Shown: positions 9,501-20,700 of the stretch, piece after piece
How positions within the stretch are numbered: position 1 is the stretch's first letter
How the letters are laid out: each line of letters begins with the position of its first letter
Assembly: GCA_937921775.1 (NCBI GenBank)
Contig: CAKZUK010000220.1
Location: 1-37,293 of the forward strand
Direction: 5' to 3'
Source of the DNA: an uncultured Saprospiraceae bacterium
GTDB lineage: Bacteria; Bacteroidota; Bacteroidia; Chitinophagales; Saprospiraceae
DNA: 37,293 bases
The notes under the pieces: model-generated
What the model saw: the letters and a program-made list of their open reading frames with translations, nothing else
The model's database searches: none
Told to the model about the DNA's origin: nothing
Translations under genes and position numbers: made by a program

Positions 9501-12500
9501 TGAGGCAATCCCAACAACGCTTGAAGTAACTTGCGTTGAAAATATTGTTATCGATGCTTTACCAGGAGCTGGTTCATCTATTGTTAGTTGGACTGAACCA
9601 ACAGCAACTACGGATTGCTACATTAATGAAGCTTTCGTAAACAGAACAGACGAAGGCCCTGCAAACGGAGACGCTTTCCCTACAGGAACTACCTTCGTAA
9701 GCTATGCCGCAATTGACTCTTGTTTCAACTTTGAAGGCTGTGTCTTCCAAGTTACCGTAAACGAAATTCCTGCTCTTTTAGAATTAACAAACTGTCCTGG
9801 AGATATCAACTCTTTTGAAGAAGTTGTTGATTGGGCACTTCCAATTGCTACTAGCAACTGCTATGAAGCTGGAGTTAATGTTACTCAAATCGCAGGTCCT
9901 GCGCCAGGAAGTACTTTCCCAGAAGGAACAACCGAAATCCTATATTTGATTTCTGATGCTTGTGGTAATACCCAACCATGTTCTTTTAATGTAAATGTCG
10001 ATCTATGCATACTTGATCAGATAGTAAGCGTTGCTAAAAGCGATTTCATTTGTGATGATGGTGGCGCTATTACATTTAGCTTTCCAGACACGCCGGATCG
10101 TACACAAATAGCATTTAGCTTGGATGGAGGGAATAGCTACGAATCAAATGTATCAGATGCGATCGGATCTAAAACCTATGATGGCTTATCCGCTGGAACT
10201 TATGATTTATCCGTCAGATGGGGGAATAGTGAATGTCCAGCATCTTTAGGATCAGTTACGATCTCAGACGGTGGAGGTCTACCAATTGCAGAAGTAACAA
10301 CCGTAAATACTACTTGTGAAAACAATAGTGGTTCAATTACATTTAGTTTTCCAAATAATCCGAACCGTACGCAGATAGAGTTTAGTTTAGATGGAGGAAA
10401 TACATGGGTGTTAAATATATCTGATGCTATAGGTTCACATACTATTGACGGAATATCCATTGGAACTTACGATTTATTTGCAAGATGGGGTAATAGTCAA
10501 TGTGTAACTCCACTAGGAGAAACCACTATTTCTAGTACTAATGCTGGAGGCTCATGTAATGATAATGACGATTGTACTACAGGAGATGTATACGATGCAA
10601 ACTGTAACTGTGCAGGAACATTCGCAGATGCAGATAACGACGGCGTATGTGATGCAAACGATATTTGTGAAGGATCAGATGATACAGCAGATGCAGATGG
10701 CGACGGCACACCAGATGGTTGTGACGATTGTGATACAGCATTAGCTGGAACATCTTGTGATGACGGCGATGCTTGTACAACAGGTGATGTATACGACGCA
10801 AACTGTAACTGTGCTGGAACATTTGCTGATGCAGATGCTGACGGTGTTTGTGCAGCAGAAGATTGTGATGATAATGATGCTAGTTTACCTGCAATACCTG
10901 GCAGCTCTTGTGATGATGGTGACGCAGCAACTACAAATGATATAATTCTTGCAGATGGATGTGGATGTGCAGGTGAAGTAGTTCCAACAGGAGGTTGTGA
11001 CGACATCATCATTGCTGAAGCAGCTGGAGTAATTACTACAAGTGGATATAGTGACCCGATTGTATTTGTGAAAATTTACAATTCAAATTGGAGTCAGATA
11101 GTATTTGATAGTGGAATGTTGTCTAACAATGAGCCACAGACAATTACTGGTTTGGGTGAAGGTACTTATCATGTTTATGTGAAAACATATGATGCTGCTT
11201 GGACTCAACTATGTGATGAATCAATGACAGTTACTATTAGTGGAGCTCCTGGTTTACCTGGAATTAGTATTAATAATGTAACGGTAAATGAAGAAGATGG
11301 TATTGCGACTTTAGAGATTTGTTTAACAAATACATCTGATGAAGATGTAACAGTTGATTACTCTACACAGGAAGTTTTAGCTTTAGAAGGTTCTGATTAT
11401 ACGGCAATCAGCGGTACAGCAACTATTCTAGCTGGCGAACTTTGTACAAGTGTTGAAGTTGAAATACTAGATGATGAATTTTCTGAAGAAACAGAAACCT
11501 TTAGTGTTGACATTGGAAATGCGACAGGTGCTGTTATTACAAATGCGAAAGGCGTTGTTACCATTATAGATACAGATGGAGCACCAACTGGCGGCTGTGC
11601 AGATATTACGATCACTGAAAACGGAGGTGTAATTACGACAAGTGGTTACAATTACCCAATCGTTTTTGTGAAGGTGTATGATATGAGTTGGAACACAATA
11701 TTTGATAGTGGTATGATTACAGATAATTCAGATCAGGTAATTTCTGGTTTGTCAGAAGGATCATACAATGTATATGTGAAGACTTACGATAGTTCATGGA
11801 CAGAACTTTGTGATGAAGCAGCATTGATTACTGTTAGTGGAGCACCTTCATTGCCAGGTATCTTCATCAATGATGTAACGGTACAGGAAAATGCTGGAAC
11901 TGCGACTTTACAGATTTGTATCGATCAGATTTCAAGCGAAGATGTTCTTGTTGATTATGCAACAAGTAATGGTACTGCAATTCTAAATCAGGACTATGCT
12001 ACACTTAGCGGTTCTGCAATAATTCTTGCTGGCGAAACTTGTGTAGATGTTGTAGTGTCAATTGACAATACATCTGATATTGAGCCAACTGAAGAGTTCT
12101 ACATTGATTTGACAAGTCCTCAGAATGGAATTATCCTAGATGATCAAGGAGTTGTTACCATTTTGGATGACGATGCTACGGATCCTGAACCTTCTATCTA
12201 CGTCACTGATATTACAGTTGATGAAGAAGCTGGTTCTGCCTTAGTTGATGTTTGTATCACTTTTGCTTCAGACGAAGCAGTAACAGTGGATTACGCAACT
12301 ACTGATGGTTCTGCATTCTCTGGAGATGATTACGGTACAGTTTCAGGAACAGCAACTATTGCTGCAGGTGAACTTTGTACTCAAATCCTTGTACCAATCG
12401 CTGATGACTCAGAAGCGGAAGCAACTGAAGTACTTTACATAGACCTAAGCTCAGCAGCTAATGGTACTATTGGAGATGATCAGGGTGTTATTACAATTCT

Positions 12501-14331
12501 TGATACAGATCAGCCATCAACTGGTGGTTGTGATGATATTACAATTACTGAAGACGGAGGTGTGATCTCAACAAGTGGTTATGATTACCCAATCGTTTTT
12601 GTGAAGGTTTATGATATGACTTGGAGCTTAGTATTTGACAGTGGAATGTTGTCTAACAATGAGCCACAAACAATTACTGGTTTGCCAGAAGGTACTTACA
12701 ATGTTTATGTGAAAACATACAACATGTCATGGACTCAGCAGTGTGATGAGACTCTACAGATTACAATCACTGAGCCAACTGTCGATCCTTGTATTGACTT
12801 GGGTGGTGACTCTGATGGTGACGGTGTATGTGATGACAATGACATCTGTGCAGGTTTTGATGATAGCATTGATTCAGATGGTGACGGAATTCCTGATGGC
12901 TGCGATGATGCAACTACTTGCGTAGAACGTGAAGCTACAAATGTAATTTCTTGTACTGGTACAAACGAAGGATTACCATATGGTGGTTGGTTGAAGATTG
13001 AAGGTATGAATTCTCGTTATGATTTGGTGAATAGTCAATTGGTTGAGAATGAAGAAGGTACTGCAACTCTTACAGGTAGTTGGGTTAACCAAGCTGTACC
13101 AGAATGTATATTTGATTTTGTAATTGAATTGTCTGGTCGTACGACTGAGCCTGGAGCAGATGGAACTAAGTTACACAACTGCTTGGATCCTAATTATGAT
13201 GATTTCTATTACTACAGTGACTTCACTGGTACACTTACCGGATCGAATGAAATGGCTGGTGCTGCAATTTCTATTGAATCTTTTGGAGCTTCGTTCCAAA
13301 TTGGGGTAGGAGCCAATGCAACTGGTGCTGACTTAGTATTTGGTGCAAGTGGTTGGTTCTCTGGAGACTTGCTTTCTCAACCAGACAATGGTTGGAATCT
13401 AGTATTGAATCCAAATGCTGATGGTCACCTTGGTGATATCAATATCAACCTTTCTGGTGGATACGAAGCATGTCTTGATGTACCGATGCCTACTGGTGAC
13501 AACAGTCCTTGTGGAACGGTAGTAACAACAGGAGACGGTTCAATCAGCATCGGAGGTTATTCAGAACCAGTAGCGATTGTTCAGATTTTTAATAGTCAAT
13601 GGCAATTGATGTATAGCTGTATGGGTGACTGTGCGAATCCTTTAACAGTAGATAATTTGCCTGCAGGTGATTACCTAGTTAAGGTGAATCTATATGATGC
13701 GAACTGGAGTTTAGCTTGTACTGAGTACGCTGAATATCACACGGTTTCTACTGGTCAAGGATTAGAAGGTCAAGCTGCTGCTGAATTCTTATTCTTCAAT
13801 GCGGCTAAAGATGATCGTCAAGTTGCTGTTAACTGGACTACGAATACAGAATTTAAGAATGATTACTTTGTTGTAGAGCGTTCTATTGACGGATTGAACT
13901 TTGAAGCATTATATGATGTGAGTTCATTGAAGGATGAAGGAAATGCTGCAACTTACTATCAAGATAATGATGAACGTCCAAACTTAGGTATCAACTATTA
14001 CAGATTGAAGCAGGTTTATGCGGATGGTAGTCACAGATACTCTCAAGTAAAGACTGTAACATTTGATGTTGATTTGTTTGACTTTACGATTTATCCTAAC
14101 CCAACTGTGGATATGGTATTTGTAAATCTAAAGGAATATGAAGGAAAATCAGCAACAATTCAGTTGATGAACAGCATAGGAGAAGTAATCACAGATCTTC
14201 GTATCGATTCTCTAACTGCTGAGCCAATCGGCTTTAATGTAGAGAATCATGCTGCAGGGATTTATGGTGTGACTATCCAGATAGATGGACATAAGCGCTT
14301 AACTCGATTGTTTGTTAAGAGTAAATTGTAA
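6529..14331 (+). CDS. Giant T9SS-secreted lectin/HYR/Calx-beta/SprB-like adhesin (protein 2)
   Basis: Complete 2,600-residue protein. The ATG gives a clean signal peptide with cleavage after Ala29 (VFAQ); there is no Shine-Dalgarno, as usual for the phylum. Order: VWTG...W.NWSGG opening and an N/G-rich beta-helix-like region (about 30-345); Ig-like segment (355-435); first half of a HYR (441-477); two C-type lectins (490-616 with EPND and WND; 632-757 with EPNN and WTD); a 170-residue DGTA module; second half of the HYR (944-993) and two more HYRs; two SprB-like repeats (nt 10006-10540); Asp/Cys-rich calcium-type repeats; three Calx-beta domains interleaved with three 85-residue Trp modules (nt 10996-12770); a second DGTA module (nt 12915-13480); a final Trp module, FnIII-like linker and T9SS type A sorting domain (nt 14080 to end). 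Predicted cell-surface adhesin; the ligand is not inferable. Confidence 0.95.
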   Translation: MKIIYKNFKCALHILPALLFLLLGTGVFAQTSVWTGDVDTDWSNSANWSGGVPTTGYTAIVPGAPQGGAFPVYEGGYLIDYTIQNGGTLTFNTVIYNIGVIINFDGGMVNSNELFINAGSITFDNDGEFKSYSSLENYGIIDNAASGALEIVSGSFNNYGSVTNFGNVSNLSGTSINNYGVIESVATLTINGSFDNYGTLNSAVGSTLILNGSGYLTNHNNAYFECTCDLSNSSTITNNGKMQVNFSSNFDNDNTLLNNGTLGLSGNLVNDGTFENNSTINILDAGVLTNNTSFSNNGSIDLTICGTIVQNATGNIGGTILSDGLIYEINGTVNDTNLEFSETFTDISQKKKPIAGCKPNVFVQLPESGSIAIPTTTIDKGSYGSCGAQLTSVTVTPSSFTLADIGQQVVTLDIEDEFGFTSSCDAVITVLEFQEPIAATDNPNIEATCAQDISIIALPGAVSASATWTEPTATTTCSTGGDADCTNAPDVDGMMYLGSFEGSHYYKKTSGDITYAEAKSFVESRGGTLPVITSQAENDFVTSTLDGGSAWIGLTDENVEGTFEWATGEALSYMNWNVNEPNDYNANEDYVHILSSGKWNDHTASIAYWAIMEIACQSSTEPDCSLVSNDIADFIYMGEHNNSKYYCSSSNNFTWHNAKAAAESFGGHLAIVDDAAENEFIRNAILADYVWLGLTDEVVEGDFKTVFGDNAPYLNWSSGEPNNSGGTEHFARLIKSSGQWTDRDAAFLAEYVMEIPCPSSPVAGPQTCSLENHGPSSNGIDDRLLWMNYDHLSQNKEYGVINTSTFTEFPDGTALLTGTVNRVGSSNKEWTYTVNLINKRTWSEWSALGRSFKPNNSTPSDHTQWSYYEIDNSSSIFIGSSAFDGKALNITHAPTDYTYGFQIGVGANLYDGDYGISGWFNFTGSFSGKGDFNGDLNNCTENTTTTSDIVTIEQIQGQPAGADFPIGTTVIAYKFTDDCGNEEICTFDVTIEAIPTTLEVTCVENIVIDALPGAGSSIVSWTEPTATTDCYINEAFVNRTDEGPANGDAFPTGTTFVSYAAIDSCFNFEGCVFQVTVNEIPALLELTNCPGDINSFEEVVDWALPIATSNCYEAGVNVTQIAGPAPGSTFPEGTTEILYLISDACGNTQPCSFNVNVDLCILDQIVSVAKSDFICDDGGAITFSFPDTPDRTQIAFSLDGGNSYESNVSDAIGSKTYDGLSAGTYDLSVRWGNSECPASLGSVTISDGGGLPIAEVTTVNTTCENNSGSITFSFPNNPNRTQIEFSLDGGNTWVLNISDAIGSHTIDGISIGTYDLFARWGNSQCVTPLGETTISSTNAGGSCNDNDDCTTGDVYDANCNCAGTFADADNDGVCDANDICEGSDDTADADGDGTPDGCDDCDTALAGTSCDDGDACTTGDVYDANCNCAGTFADADADGVCAAEDCDDNDASLPAIPGSSCDDGDAATTNDIILADGCGCAGEVVPTGGCDDIIIAEAAGVITTSGYSDPIVFVKIYNSNWSQIVFDSGMLSNNEPQTITGLGEGTYHVYVKTYDAAWTQLCDESMTVTISGAPGLPGISINNVTVNEEDGIATLEICLTNTSDEDVTVDYSTQEVLALEGSDYTAISGTATILAGELCTSVEVEILDDEFSEETETFSVDIGNATGAVITNAKGVVTIIDTDGAPTGGCADITITENGGVITTSGYNYPIVFVKVYDMSWNTIFDSGMITDNSDQVISGLSEGSYNVYVKTYDSSWTELCDEAALITVSGAPSLPGIFINDVTVQENAGTATLQICIDQISSEDVLVDYATSNGTAILNQDYATLSGSAIILAGETCVDVVVSIDNTSDIEPTEEFYIDLTSPQNGIILDDQGVVTILDDDATDPEPSIYVTDITVDEEAGSALVDVCITFASDEAVTVDYATTDGSAFSGDDYGTVSGTATIAAGELCTQILVPIADDSEAEATEVLYIDLSSAANGTIGDDQGVITILDTDQPSTGGCDDITITEDGGVISTSGYDYPIVFVKVYDMTWSLVFDSGMLSNNEPQTITGLPEGTYNVYVKTYNMSWTQQCDETLQITITEPTVDPCIDLGGDSDGDGVCDDNDICAGFDDSIDSDGDGIPDGCDDATTCVEREATNVISCTGTNEGLPYGGWLKIEGMNSRYDLVNSQLVENEEGTATLTGSWVNQAVPECIFDFVIELSGRTTEPGADGTKLHNCLDPNYDDFYYYSDFTGTLTGSNEMAGAAISIESFGASFQIGVGANATGADLVFGASGWFSGDLLSQPDNGWNLVLNPNADGHLGDININLSGGYEACLDVPMPTGDNSPCGTVVTTGDGSISIGGYSEPVAIVQIFNSQWQLMYSCMGDCANPLTVDNLPAGDYLVKVNLYDANWSLACTEYAEYHTVSTGQGLEGQAAAEFLFFNAAKDDRQVAVNWTTNTEFKNDYFVVERSIDGLNFEALYDVSSLKDEGNAATYYQDNDERPNLGINYYRLKQVYADGSHRYSQVKTVTFDVDLFDFTIYPNPTVDMVFVNLKEYEGKSATIQLMNSIGEVITDLRIDSLTAEPIGFNVENHAAGIYGVTIQIDGHKRLTRLFVKSKL
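10614..10734 (+). repeat. 121-bp block shared almost exactly with adhesin gene 3
   Basis: This Asp-rich calcium-repeat segment aligns without gaps to 17458-17578 with only two mismatches, both synonymous. The match is far closer than the surrounding paralogous sequence, so it looks like gene conversion or a recombination point between the neighbouring genes. Confidence 0.85.
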
Positions 14332-14368
14332 TTCTTATATCCTTGAATTAGAGGGTTTTAGATATGAT

Positions 14369-14402
14369 AGAAAGGCGCGGCATTTGTCGCGCCTTTCTTA
14401 TT
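14369..14402 (+). terminator. Intrinsic terminator of adhesin gene 2
   Basis: A perfect 11-bp stem (AGAAAGGCGCG with its complement) and an 8-nt loop are followed by a T-rich tail, 37 bp after the stop codon. Confidence 0.9.
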
Positions 14403-14472
14403 TGTGTTCAAGTCGCTGATAAGTAGTGCTTAATGTATAATAAATATTAATAACTGACAAATACAGTTTTAT

Positions 14473-14507
14473 GGGTAAGCATCATGTCACATTTGACCAT
14501 ATCTTTG
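14473..14507 (+). promoter_or_regulatory. Candidate promoter of adhesin gene 3
   Basis: GGGTAAG (14473-14479), a 20-bp spacer, then TATCTTTG (14500-14507): the same arrangement as at 6018-6052. TAnnTTTG is the phylum's -7 consensus. It would give a leader of about 210 nt before the ATG at 14723. Confidence 0.55.
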
Positions 14508-14722
14508 TTTAAGATTCGGATGAGATTGATAATCACGGATCTACACCTCAACTCCTCTTCAAAATTATCCTCCACTTTAGTTAGTATTTTCTTAAGCTTC
14601 CCCCGATAGCTTTAAATTTTATATTCCCTCTGCTTGTTTCATTCCCTCCTCCACAAGTACGACACGATTTCTCACAAACTACTTTATACATGAATATAAT
14701 TTTTTCAACTAACAACTTAATC

Positions 14723-17700
14723 ATGAAGCATTTACTAACTTTTAGTACTTGCTTATTATTGATGTTATGCTCAATAGTAAGCTACGCAAACTTAGATGAT
14801 AACTTTATCTACCTGGGGGAACACAATAATAGCACATACTATTGTTCAAATACTAGCGATTTTACTTGGCATGAAGCAAGAGTCGCTGCTCAAACTTATG
14901 GTGGGCATTTGGCAATTGTAGATGATGCAGCTGAAAATGAATTTATCAGAAATTCAATCATGTCCGACTACATTTGGTTAGGATTGACTGATGAAAATAG
15001 TGAAGGTAACTATTACGATGTTTTTGGAAATTCTTGCCAGTACTATAACTGGAATGCTGGAGAACCAAACAATTCTAACGGAGAAGAACACTTTGTACGA
15101 TTATTAAAATCTAACGGACAATGGACAGATCGTAATGCATCGTTTTTGGCCGAATTTGTTGTAGAAATTCCTAACGCACCAACTGCACCAACACCAACTG
15201 GTAATGTTTGTACGACTCGTTCTGCAAATAATGTTATAAACTGTAACAATGACTTAAACTACGGTGGTTGGTTAAAAATAGCAGGTTATACTACTTCTTA
15301 TAATGTATCAAATGCAAATCTAGTTGAATACTCAGATGGTACTGCCGTTTTTACGGGTACTTGGACTAACCATGATGACAACAACCTAGTATTTGATTTT
15401 GAGATTTGGGCTTCTGGAAAAACAGATGTTGCTCCAGCAAACAGTCCAAAAACACATAGCTGTTTAACTCCTGATTATAACGAATTTTATTACTACACTG
15501 ATTTTGACGGTATCTTATACGGTAAGAACTTTGCAGAAGGTGCTCAAATCGTTATCGCTACATATGGTGCTGCTTTCCAATTGGGAGTAGGAGCAAATGC
15601 AACAGGTACAGAAAATACTTTTGGTGCATCTGCATGGTACTCAGGATATTTAACTCAACAACCAACCAATGGTAACAGCATAACTTTAAATACAAGCGCA
15701 AATGGGCACTTAGGAGATATCAATATCCAATTGAGTGGTGGTGTTGACGATTGTGACAATCCACCAACTTGCGACGGAGAAATTAGTTCTATCATGTTAA
15801 CTAATGGTTCAGAATCCGTAACATTAGAAAATGGAGGGACTTATCAAATTTGTGAATTACCAACTGATAATTATTTAGAAGCTGTTGTAAATGGTTCTCA
15901 TGAATCGTTTAAATTCACAGTAAATGGTGTAGATCGTACTGAGAATTCAGAACCATATAACTACCCCTCTGTTTCTAACGGTGAAACTTGGAACCCTCAG
16001 CCTGATACCTATACTATTGTTAGTCAGCTTTACGCTGAGAATAATCTCGGGGGACTTTTATGTAATGAAGAAACTATTCAAATTACTATTGAAGATTGTA
16101 GCCCATGCTACCAACTAGGAGGCGATTCTGATAATGATGGTATCTGTGATAATGATGATTGCGCACCAAATAATGCAGACCTACCAACTACACCTGGTAC
16201 TGCATGTGATGACAATAATAACAACACCATCACTGATGTAATTCAGGCAGATGCTTGTACTTGTGCAGGAACAGTTCCTACGAACGTTTGTGTAAAGTAT
16301 AAAGTATCAGATTCTACACCAGAATGTGGTCCTTTCCCAAATGAGGCTGGTGTCTTCTTTAGAAGAGATTGTCCATCTCCAACCTTCGAAGTATGGAAAG
16401 CAGGAGATGATTTGATGCTAGAAGAAAGAGGAGACGGAACTGCTGTTCTTACTGGTTCAGTTTATAACGGAGCTATAATAGGAATCGTAAATATCGAATA
16501 TTGGGCTTATAGCTCAACTGGAACTAACTGGACCAATACATGCTACAATGATCAGATGAATGAAGATTATTTCTACAATCATTTTGAAGGTACAATTAGT
16601 ATTGATGGAATTGAATATACATTAGTTGAGAAAGGAGCTAGCTTTGTTTTCGGCGAAGGAGCGAATAACGAAAGTACAGGTGAATTTGGATTTGGTGGAT
16701 GGTTAGATGGTACTTGGGGGAATTGTGTAGAATCATTTGGTAAGCTTACTCCAATTGTTCCAGGTAGTACTTGTGATGATGGAAATCCAGAAACAGAAAA
16801 TGATGTGATCGGAGCAGACGGTTGTACTTGTGCAGGGATTGTTGATCCTTGTATACTAGACGAACTGGTAACAGTATCGTACGAAGATTTACTATGTGAG
16901 AACACAGGAGCAATTACATTTAATTTTGTAGATGAATCAGATCGTACTCAGATTGCTTTTAGTTTAGATGGAGGAAGTACTTGGAAGTCAAATATACAGG
17001 ATAATCTAGGTTCGGTAACTTATGCTGATCTAGTAGCAGGAACTTACGAATTAATGACAAGGTGGGGGAATGGAGACTGTCCTACAACATTAGAATCAGT
17101 TGTTATCCAAGGAAACGGAGCAAGCCCTGTTGCTACAGTAAGCTCTACGGATACTAATTGTGGAGGATCAGACGGTTCAATAACCTTTACTTTCGAAAAT
17201 GCTCCAAATCGGAGTCAGATTGCTTTTAGTTTAGACGGAGGAAGTACTTGGGAAGCAAATGTTGCAGATAATTCTGGCTCTAAGATTTATGAAAATTTAG
17301 CTGAAGGAACTTATGACTTAAGTATTCGATGGGGTGATACAGATTGTCCAACAAGCCTTGGACAAGTAACACTTTCTTACGGAAATATTGGAACAACTTG
17401 TGATGATGGAGATGCTTGTACAACAGGAGATGTGTATGATGCAGCTTGTAACTGTGTAGGAACATTCGCAGATGCAGATAACGATGGCGTATGTGATGCA
17501 AACGATATTTGTGAAGGATCAGATGATACAGCAGATGCAGATGGCGACGGAACACCAGATGGTTGTGACGATTGTGATGCAGCATTAGAAGGAACAACTT
17601 GTAATGATGGAGACGATTGTACAACAGGAGATGTATACGATGCAGCTTGTAACTGTGCTGGAACATTCGCAGATGCAGATAATGATGGCGTGTGTGATGC

Positions 17701-20700
17701 AGATGATTGTGCACCTAATAATGCAGATCTACCAACTACAGTAGGAACAGCATGTAATGATAATGATCCAACAACAGAAAATGATGTAATCCAATCGAAT
17801 GGTTGTGATTGTGCAGGTACTGAAATAATTATTCCGGGCATCTCAATTGACGATGTAATAGTAAGCGAACAAGACGGAACAGCAGTACTAAATATTTGCC
17901 TAGACGAAGCAACAACTGTAGATGTAACAGTTGACTTCGCAACAGCTAATGATTCAGCACTTGAAGATGCTGATTATCTAGGACAAAGTGGTACCATAAC
18001 AATCGAAGCTGGTGAGCTTTGTGCAATGGTTATAATTGAATTAGTAGACGATGCTAACCCAGAAGATACGGAAGAATTAGTTGTGAACTTAAGCAACCCA
18101 ACAGGTGCTGAATTAGTTGACGATCAAGGAACCGTAACAATCCTAGATACTGATGTAATTGTACCTAGCATCTCAATTGATGATGTTATAGTAAACGAAG
18201 AAGATGGAACAGCAGTATTGACGATTTGTTCTGATGTGACAAGTATTGGACTTATCGTTGTGGATTTCACGACTAGTAACGGTTCAGCGATTGATGGTGT
18301 TGATTACGCGGAGCAATCAGGAATTGCTGTAATTCCTTCAGGTGAATTATGTACGATGATTACGATTGACATCATCGATGATGCTAGTCCAGAATCTACT
18401 GAAGAATTAGTTGTTAACTTAAGTAACGTAATAGGTGCTGTAATAGCTGACGACCAAGGAACAATAACAATACTTGATACAGATGCAACGCCACTTCCAA
18501 GTCTTGATATCAACGATATCACAGTAAACGAAGAAGACGGAATAGCTACTTTAGAAATTTGCTTAGATGCAGTTTCAGACGAAGCGATAACAGTTGATTT
18601 TGCAACAGCTGATGATTCAGCCAACGAAGGATCTGATTACACAGGAATATCTGGAACACTAACAATAGAAGCAGGTGAACTTTGTGCAGCAATAACAATT
18701 CCACTAGTTGATGATGCTACGCCAGAAGAAACAGAAGAACTAGTTGTTAACTTAAGCAACCCAATAGGTGCTGTAATAGCTGACGACCAAGGAACAGTAA
18801 CAATTCTTGATACTGACGTAGAAGCTTCAAACTGTGATGATATCACAATTACAGAAGCTGACGGTACAATTACAACTGCTGGTTATGATTCACCAATCGT
18901 TTTTATAAAGGTTTACGACTCAAACTGGAACAACGTATTTGATTCAGGTATGATCACTGATAATGATGCTCAGTCAGTTAGTGGTTTACCAGCAGGCGAA
19001 TATTGGGTATTTGTGAAAGCATATGACATGAGCTGGAATGAGCTATGTGATATTCATGAAACAATTACAATTGAAGGAGTAATAGGAAATGATCCAAATC
19101 TTGCGATCAACGATATCACAGTAAACGAAGAAGACGGAACGGCAACTTTGGAAGTTTGTTTAGATGAAGTTTCTGATGAAGCTATAACAGTTGATTTTGC
19201 AACAGCTGATGATTCAGCCAACGAAGGATCTGATTACACAGGAGTATCTGGAACACTAACAATAGAAGCAGGTGAGCTTTGTGCAGCAATAACAATTCCA
19301 CTAGTTGATGATGCAACACCAGAATCTACTGAAGAGTTGGTAATTAACTTGAGTAACCCAACAGGTGCAAACTTGGCGGATGATCAAGGTGTTATAACTA
19401 TCCTTGATACTGATGTACTAGGAAATGATCCATTGATTGCGATCAATGACATTACAATAAACGAAGAAGATGGACTAGCTACTTTAGCAATCTGCTTAGA
19501 TGCAATTGCTGACGAAGATGTAACTGTTGACTATGCAACAACTAACGGTTCTGCAATTGCAGGTGACGATTATATTGCTTCTACTGGAACAGTAACGATC
19601 CCTGCAGGAATGCTTTGTATGATTATTGATCTTCCAATACTAGATGATAATAATCCTGAAAGCACTGAAACGTTTGAAGTAATATTGAGCAATCCTAACG
19701 GTGGAAGTATTTATGACGGAACTGGTATTGTAACTATTCTTGATACAGATACTCCTGCTGACGGTTGTAGCGCAATCAGCATTGAAGCTAACGATGCAGT
19801 TATTACTGTTGGCGGTTATTCTGACCCTATCGTTTTTGTGAAAGTTTATGACGGAAACTGGGATTTAGTTTACAACTCAGGTATGTTGACAAACAATGAA
19901 ACACAAACGATTACAGTAACAGAGACTGATACTTACTGGGTATTTGTAAAGACTTACGATACGAACTGGAACCAACTATGTGACAAGCACGAAGTATTCA
20001 ATGTGATCTGTCATGGTGCTGACCTTTGTGCAGACCTAGGAGGTGATACAGATGGTGACGGTGTTTGTGATGACAATGACCTTTGCCCAGGTTTTGATGA
20101 CAATATAGATACAAATAATAATGGTATCCCTGATGCTTGTGATACAGTTGATCCTGAGCTATGTATCGAACGTGAAGTGAGTAGCACTGATCTATGTGTT
20201 GGTGATACAGATTATTCTTTCTTCATCCGATTTGAGAATACACACTACTACTACCAGTTCACTGATGCAGCTACCTTTACAGAATACACGGACGGAACAG
20301 CTTTACTAACTGGTACCATCCAAAACAATGAGATTCCATCTCTACAGTTTGAAGTTGAAGTACTTTACTCAGGTAGAACAATTGATGCTCCTGCTGAAAG
20401 TCCTAAAGAGCACGTATGTCTATCAGTGGATACAGATATGTTTTACTTCTATCCTTCATTAACTGGTACACTTACTGGTATTGACGGTGCTGAAGGAGCA
20501 GTAATTACAATGACTGAATTTGGTCCTGCATTCCAAGTTGGACTTGGAGGAAATGTAACAAGTACAACAGATGATTTCGGTGGATCTGGATGGATGACAA
20601 TGGAAGTTGTCAACCAGCCAACTACAGGATCTCCTCTAAGCTTTGAATCTTCTACTTCTGGTGAAGGTGATGTGAATATCATGCTTACTGGTGGATACGA

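Noticed and set aside
14690-14722. Upstream ATG as the start of adhesin 3
   Set aside because: It would place 11 polar residues before an otherwise standard signal peptide; the ATG at 14723 gives a normal one.
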